Source: Bin87 sp965243255 (GTDB lineage: Bacteria; Chloroflexota; Dehalococcoidia; Lucifugimonadales; UBA3495). Taken from it: a stretch of 43,414 nt of DNA. The stretch covers positions 1 to 43,414 of the forward strand of contig CBDEUH010000001.1 of NCBI GenBank assembly GCA_965243255.1, in the 5' to 3' direction. Under the pieces are notes generated by a model. That model had not been told where the DNA came from. It saw only the letters and a list, made by a program, of their open reading frames with translations, and searched no databases. Below, in pieces: positions 40,221 to 43,414 of the stretch (positions are counted from its first letter, which is position 1; each line of letters starts with the position of its first letter). The position numbers were made by a program, and so were the translations under genes.

Positions 40221-40248
40221 GGTGACCGCCTCTGCTGAGACGGTCACC
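40221..40248 (-). terminator. Intergenic hairpin (repeated at 40673-40700)
   Basis: GGTGACCG/CGGTCACC, 8-bp perfect stem with a 12-nt loop, between paralogues 5 and 6; the duplicate lies between 6 and 7. No U-tract. Confidence 0.5.
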
Positions 40249-40264
40249 TTCGGTTGCTTGGTTC

Positions 40265-40615
40265 CTAGGAGGTGGGACAAGGGAGGGAGGCTCCAGCTTC
40301 GATCCAGTCGGCGATCTCCTCGAACGAACTGTTGTGGTAGTCGTTCATGATGACCACCCACTGGACCTGGAGGTCGGTTAGCCCGAGCTTGGCGCGCATC
40401 CTGTCGGACAGCGTGTAGAGCTCGTGGTCGTACATCCAGTTCCGAGGCTTCGCCCAGATCTCGCCTGGGATCCAGTCCTCGCTTCCGAGGATGTCGCATG
40501 CGACTCCCAGGCAGGAGTAGCGGTTGCCACGGCGCAGTTGATTCTGCGCCTGGCGGTACTCTCCGCTCCGCAGGGCCTCAACCCAGCGTCGGCGGTTCTC
40601 GGCCACGAGTGTCAT
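40265..40615 (-). CDS. 'CCLGVACD' family small protein, paralogue 6, 116 aa
   Basis: ATG 40615 after AAAGGAGAGA. A second in-frame start at 40651 (MTMTTTRKKGER) follows GAAAGGACCACC, so two forms may be made. Identical to paralogue 7. YSCLGVACDILGSEDW has Ser-Cys in place of Cys-Cys. Ends SFEEIADWIEAGASLPCPTS. Confidence 0.78.
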   Translation of the reverse strand: MTLVAENRRRWVEALRSGEYRQAQNQLRRGNRYSCLGVACDILGSEDWIPGEIWAKPRNWMYDHELYTLSDRMRAKLGLTDLQVQWVVIMNDYHNSSFEEIADWIEAGASLPCPTS

Positions 40616-40716
40616 TCTCTCTCCTTTCTTTCTAGTGGTGGTCATGGTCATGGTGGTCCTTTCTGTGGTGGTGGTGACCGCCTCTGCTGAGACGGTCACC
40701 TTCGGTTGCTTGGTTC

Positions 40717-41067
40717 CTAGGAGGTGGGACAAGGGAGGGAGGCTCCAGCTTCGATCCAGTCGGCGATCTCCTCGAACGAACTGTTGTGGTAGTCGTTCAT
40801 GATGACCACCCACTGGACCTGGAGGTCGGTTAGCCCGAGCTTGGCGCGCATCCTGTCGGACAGCGTGTAGAGCTCGTGGTCGTACATCCAGTTCCGAGGC
40901 TTCGCCCAGATCTCGCCTGGGATCCAGTCCTCGCTTCCGAGGATGTCGCATGCGACTCCCAGGCAGGAGTAGCGGTTGCCACGGCGCAGTTGATTCTGCG
41001 CCTGGCGGTACTCTCCGCTCCGCAGGGCCTCAACCCAGCGTCGGCGGTTCTCGGCCACGAGTGTCAT
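40717..41067 (-). CDS. 'CCLGVACD' family small protein, paralogue 7, 116 aa
   Basis: Second copy of the 452-bp unit, identical to paralogue 6. Starts at ATG 41067, or 41103 with a 12-residue extension; both have ribosome binding sites. Follows the 79-aa zinc protein in the operon. Confidence 0.78.
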   Translation of the reverse strand: MTLVAENRRRWVEALRSGEYRQAQNQLRRGNRYSCLGVACDILGSEDWIPGEIWAKPRNWMYDHELYTLSDRMRAKLGLTDLQVQWVVIMNDYHNSSFEEIADWIEAGASLPCPTS

Positions 41068-41121
41068 TCTCTCTCCTTTCTTTCTAGTGGTGGTCATGGT
41101 CATGGTGGTCCTTTCTCTCAG

Positions 41122-41164
41122 ACGGTCAGTTGGTCGACCGTGCATTCGCCGGCGGGTTTGTCAA
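41122..41164 (-). promoter_or_regulatory. Weak promoter candidate and inverted repeat before paralogue 7
   Basis: TTGACA on the minus strand (41159-41164) within CCCCGATTGACTTGACA, resembling the upstream flank of P3 and P4, but no good -10. An inverted repeat ACGGTC/GACCGT (41122-41127, 41136-41141) lies where RNA polymerase would start. Confidence 0.25.
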
Positions 41165-41365
41165 GTCAATCGGGGGTTGGCGTTCAGACTTTTTCACACT
41201 CTCGGAGTGGTTGGGGATGCAGTGCGCTTCCCATCCTCGACGGGTGCGAACCACATAAGCTGTCCACTCGTTCGAGCATTCAGGATGCTGGCATTCGCCG
41301 CGGTGGGCGTGGGCTGCCCGCTTCTGGGCTTTAGCTTCGAGCATTTTCTGGGGGCTGGTCATCAT
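41126..41365 (-). CDS. Cys/His zinc protein, 79 aa
   Basis: ATG 41365 or 41362 in a TGATGATG overlap with the upstream stop. CQHPECSNEWTAYVVRTRRG then HC and H suggests a C..C...C.H zinc site in a small beta-hairpin. Basic N-terminal helix. Function unknown. Confidence 0.65.
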   Translation of the reverse strand: MMTSPQKMLEAKAQKRAAHAHRGECQHPECSNEWTAYVVRTRRGWEAHCIPNHSESVKKSERQPPIDLTNPPANARSTN

Positions 41366-41601
41366 CACACGCCCCGATGCTTGACGCCCAAATCGTCGAG
41401 TTCCTGGCGGGCGTACGCCCAGTACTCATCGGCTTCCTTGGCCGTGTAGGCGTAGGACTTGGGGGGAAGTTGGGAGTGGGCGGCTGACCCGGCCATCTCC
41501 AAATACTCCGAGTAGAGGCCCTTGGCTTCGAGGATCGCTTCGAGTCGCCGTATCTTGGCGTATCGAATTTCCCACTTGGTGGGCCGCTTAGTTGCGGTCA
41601 T
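41365..41601 (-). CDS. Hypothetical helical protein, 78 aa
   Basis: ATG 41601 after GAAAGGACAAACCTCG, first gene behind promoter P4. KWEIRYAKIRRLEAILEAKG followed by acidic helices (YWAYARQELDDLG). No recognised family. Confidence 0.65.
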   Translation of the reverse strand: MTATKRPTKWEIRYAKIRRLEAILEAKGLYSEYLEMAGSAAHSQLPPKSYAYTAKEADEYWAYARQELDDLGVKHRGV

Positions 41602-41632
41602 CGAGGTTTGTCCTTTCACTTGTCTAATCCCT

Positions 41633-41661
41633 AGTTTAGCAGGATTGATTAGGTTTGTCAA
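41633..41661 (-). promoter_or_regulatory. Promoter P4 (leftward)
   Basis: TTGACA (41656-41661), 17-nt spacer, TAAACT (41633-41638), with TGC before the -10. The upstream flank CCCCGATT matches P3. Lacks the CTGCTAG repeat. Drives the leftward operon of zinc proteins, paralogues and transglycosylase. Confidence 0.8.
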
Positions 41662-41671
41662 ATCGGGGATG

Positions 41672-42286
41672 TCACCAAACGAGCGGATCGCCGCCCCAAA
41701 CGAGCCGGTTGCCGCCCCAAACGAGCCGGTCTGGCATCGTCTCGGTGATCACCAGCCGCACCCCCGCCGACCTGGGCAACGCTCCCACTTCGTCGGCCAG
41801 CAGCAAAGTGTCCAACTGGGACGTGACCACCGACACGGTCATGTCCCGGTTGTCGACCACCCGAGCCGCCGAGTCGACCGCCCGCACCGCCGCTAGGAGG
41901 TCACCGAACGTTCCCCGCCCGTACATGAGCACCGCCCTGGCTGCCAGCAGCCGCCGATAGACGGCGTCGGGCAGGGGAAACACAGCGTCGTTAGCGGCGA
42001 CACCCCGAAACGGAACCTGGTCCCATCCTTGCCCGGCGGAGTCGAACCCGAACCTTGTGTCCTGGGCTGGGTCGGTCGTCAACGGGCGGGGCAAACCGAC
42101 CCGCGCTCCCAGCATGTCCAACCACAATCCCCCGGCGGTGGCCAGGTTGAGGTTGGCTGCCATGTCGTCGTGTCCGTCCAAAATGTTGTCCCTCGCCCAT
42201 TGGATGAGGTCGCGGGCCAAAGCCACCATTTTCGGCGAGTTTTGCCACTGTCCGAGGAGAAGGGCGGGCAGGTCGGTGCGGGGCAT
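41672..42286 (-). CDS. DUF2612-like tail/baseplate protein, 204 aa
   Basis: ATG 42286 (MPRTDLPALLLGQWQNSPKM). NLATAGGLWLDMLGARVGLPRP and LPDAVYRRLLAARAVLMYGRGTFGDLLAAV fit the DUF2612 family found among myovirus baseplate genes. The end is a short repeat, RLVWGGNRLVWGGDPLVW, encoded by a 21-bp direct repeat, a common strand at phage tail-protein ends. Its strand is opposite to the next two baseplate genes. A weak TTCGAC-17-TTAACC lies 8 nt before the ATG. Confidence 0.7.
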   Translation of the reverse strand: MPRTDLPALLLGQWQNSPKMVALARDLIQWARDNILDGHDDMAANLNLATAGGLWLDMLGARVGLPRPLTTDPAQDTRFGFDSAGQGWDQVPFRGVAANDAVFPLPDAVYRRLLAARAVLMYGRGTFGDLLAAVRAVDSAARVVDNRDMTVSVVTSQLDTLLLADEVGALPRSAGVRLVITETMPDRLVWGGNRLVWGGDPLVW

Positions 42287-42336
42287 ACCCGCCAGGTTAA
42301 CATTGGGCGGATGATCAGTCGAACGGGTGGTGTCGG

Positions 42337-43089
42337 GTGCCTCCGTCGCCGGTGATCCTAGCCGCGGCGAACGTGGGGGTCGATCCGCTGTTGATGTTGG
42401 TTGACGGATGGCCGAACATCACGCCGAAGTTGGAAACGCGGATCGGTCGGGAACCGATTGACACTGGGGCGTCGGTGACTGATCATGCGGTGGCCGACCC
42501 GCCGGTTGTGAACATGGTGGGCATCGTTTCCGATCTTGAAGGGACGGATCGGGTAGCGGAGGCGTGGCAGACGGTGTATCAGTTGCATCAGGAGGTGACG
42601 GTGGTGCGGGTGGTGACCGAGTGGGGGATTTATGAGGAGATGCTGATCGAACGGGCGGAGGGCCGTCAGGTGGGGCGGGGGTTGGAGTTGGAGTTGGTGT
42701 TGCGGCAGGTGTTGCGGGTCGAAGCGGCGCGGGTGTTGCAGCCCGTTCCGGCGGCGCCCGGCGGCGCTGGCGGCAATGTGCCTTTGCCGCAGCCGTTCGG
42801 CAGTGCCGATTTCGCCCGGTCGTTGGCGGCGGACAGGGAAACGTCGCGGGGTTTGGTCGGGCTGGTGACCGACGCGGTCATCCAAGGCGAGCATCCTTCG
42901 ATTACTGAGCTGCCCGCGGCGGTGGTCACCCCGGCGGCGGTCGCCGCCGAACGGGCAATGGCCAGTTTGCAAGTCGCCCGAGGGTTCGCCAACGCGCAAC
43001 TGTTTTTCGCTGACAATCCCGAACCGGAACCGTTTGTGAATCCCCGCCAGAACATTCCCCCGTCGCCCACCCACCCGCGGTTTCGCTGA
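42337..43089 (+). CDS. Baseplate Dit-like protein, 250 aa
   Basis: GTG 42337 (MPPSPVILAAANVGVDPLL). Residues 30-125 (ETRIGREPIDTGASVTDHAVADPPVVNMVGIVSD, then VTVVRVVTEWGIYEEMLIE) match the Dit-like baseplate domain: a sITDH motif, a v.g.vs strand, and the vvt....Y..mli strand. The C-terminal part is Pro/Ala-rich. TGATG overlap with the next gene. Confidence 0.7.
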   Translation: MPPSPVILAAANVGVDPLLMLVDGWPNITPKLETRIGREPIDTGASVTDHAVADPPVVNMVGIVSDLEGTDRVAEAWQTVYQLHQEVTVVRVVTEWGIYEEMLIERAEGRQVGRGLELELVLRQVLRVEAARVLQPVPAAPGGAGGNVPLPQPFGSADFARSLAADRETSRGLVGLVTDAVIQGEHPSITELPAAVVTPAAVAAERAMASLQVARGFANAQLFFADNPEPEPFVNPRQNIPPSPTHPRFR

Positions 43090-43414
43090 TGCCCGGTTTG
43101 TTGTTCAACCGGCAGATTCGCATCAGTGTGGCTGATCTGCTCATCCAAAATTTGCGTATGCAGGTGGAGATCGACCGTCCGGCGGACAGCACCCAAACGA
43201 CCGGCAAAGCCGCCATCTTCAACCTCAGCATCGAACGGGAAAGCCAGGTGTACGACAAGGGCGGCCCGATCCGCATCGAAGCCGGATATCCGAGCACCAT
43301 CGCCACCATCTTTTCGGGACGGGTGCAGCGAGTGCGACGGTCCCGGCAGATAGGCCAAGTGGTCCACCGAGTGTTGAAAATGGACTTGGGAGACGAAACC
43401 CACACAGTCGGGCG
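43089..43414 (+). CDS. Baseplate hub protein, N-terminus (3' partial)
   Basis: ATG 43089 overlaps the previous stop and the frame is open to the window end (108 codons). LFNRQIRISVADLLIQNLRM, KAAIFNLSIERESQVYDKGGPIRIEAGY and ATIFSGRVQRVRRSRQ fit the first domain of gp27-like hub proteins. Baseplate J and the remaining tail genes should follow beyond the window. Confidence 0.7.
   Translation, partial: MPGLLFNRQIRISVADLLIQNLRMQVEIDRPADSTQTTGKAAIFNLSIERESQVYDKGGPIRIEAGYPSTIATIFSGRVQRVRRSRQIGQVVHRVLKMDLGDETHTVG

Larger units (their letters stand above)
40123..41116 (-). repeat. 452-bp perfect tandem duplication
   Basis: 40123-40574 and 40575-41026 look identical, and a third partial copy covers 41027-41116. 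Each unit holds a leader with two start codons, one whole family gene, and an intergenic hairpin. The left edge falls inside the first codons of paralogue 5. Confidence 0.9.

Overview
The window is one stretch of a tailed-phage (Caudoviricetes) genome or prophage-like contig with a contractile tail. It is GC-rich, genes are packed with ATGA/TAATG/GTGA overlaps, and it carries a complete run of myovirus morphogenesis genes. The host is probably a high-GC actinobacterium. This is inference: the extended Shine-Dalgarno GAAAGGA in front of many genes matches a 16S 3' tail ending in CCUCCUUUCU, promoters are sigma70/sigmaA-like, the lysin is a GH25 muramidase, and the fibre's Fn3 and WSDGTTIWV repeats recall surface proteins of Acidimicrobiia-type bacteria. 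Terminase, portal, integrase and polymerase are not in the window.

Layout. (1) 1-1865: end of a head-associated protein with an ADP-ribosyltransferase-like domain. (2) 1873-4125, minus strand: a methyltransferase-HNH fusion and small genes under their own promoter. (3) 4175-14020, plus strand: prohead protease/scaffold, capsid cement, major capsid protein, three connector/neck proteins, DUF3383-type sheath, tube, tail chaperones with a -1 frameshift, a small zinc-ribbon membrane protein and a tape measure protein. (4) 14066-14209: a repeated structured element and a tRNA-Met(CAT). (5) 14207-17555, minus strand: VRR-NUC nuclease, gp25-like baseplate protein, tail completion protein, and a lysis block of GH25 lysin, two-start holin and an aerolysin-like protein. 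(6) 17584-26329, plus strand: zinc protein and tail fibres. (7) 26367-37636, plus strand: accessory region with a DnaN-like clamp, four exported proteins or lipoproteins, many small Cys-rich proteins and a second methyltransferase. (8) 37696-41661: a second copy of the repeated element, a scar of two truncated methyltransferase genes, and a minus-strand operon with a secreted transglycosylase and five copies of a small 'CCLGVACD' protein family (two more copies lie in region 7). (9) 41672-43414: three tail/baseplate genes, the last cut by the window end.

How it works together. Regions 3, 5, 6 and 9 build the virion and lyse the cell. Regions 2, 7 and 8 look like a fast-changing accessory complement: DNA modification, a sliding clamp, zinc-finger proteins, exported proteins, and an expanded paralogue family with an exact 452-bp tandem duplication. 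Four accessory transcription units start from near-identical promoters (TTGACA, 17-nt spacer, TAGTAT-like -10), three of them carrying a CTGCTAG direct repeat, which suggests one shared regulator.

Caution: at least six reading frames look broken by one extra base in a short homopolymer. These may be sequencing errors or real decay; I cannot tell from one sequence.
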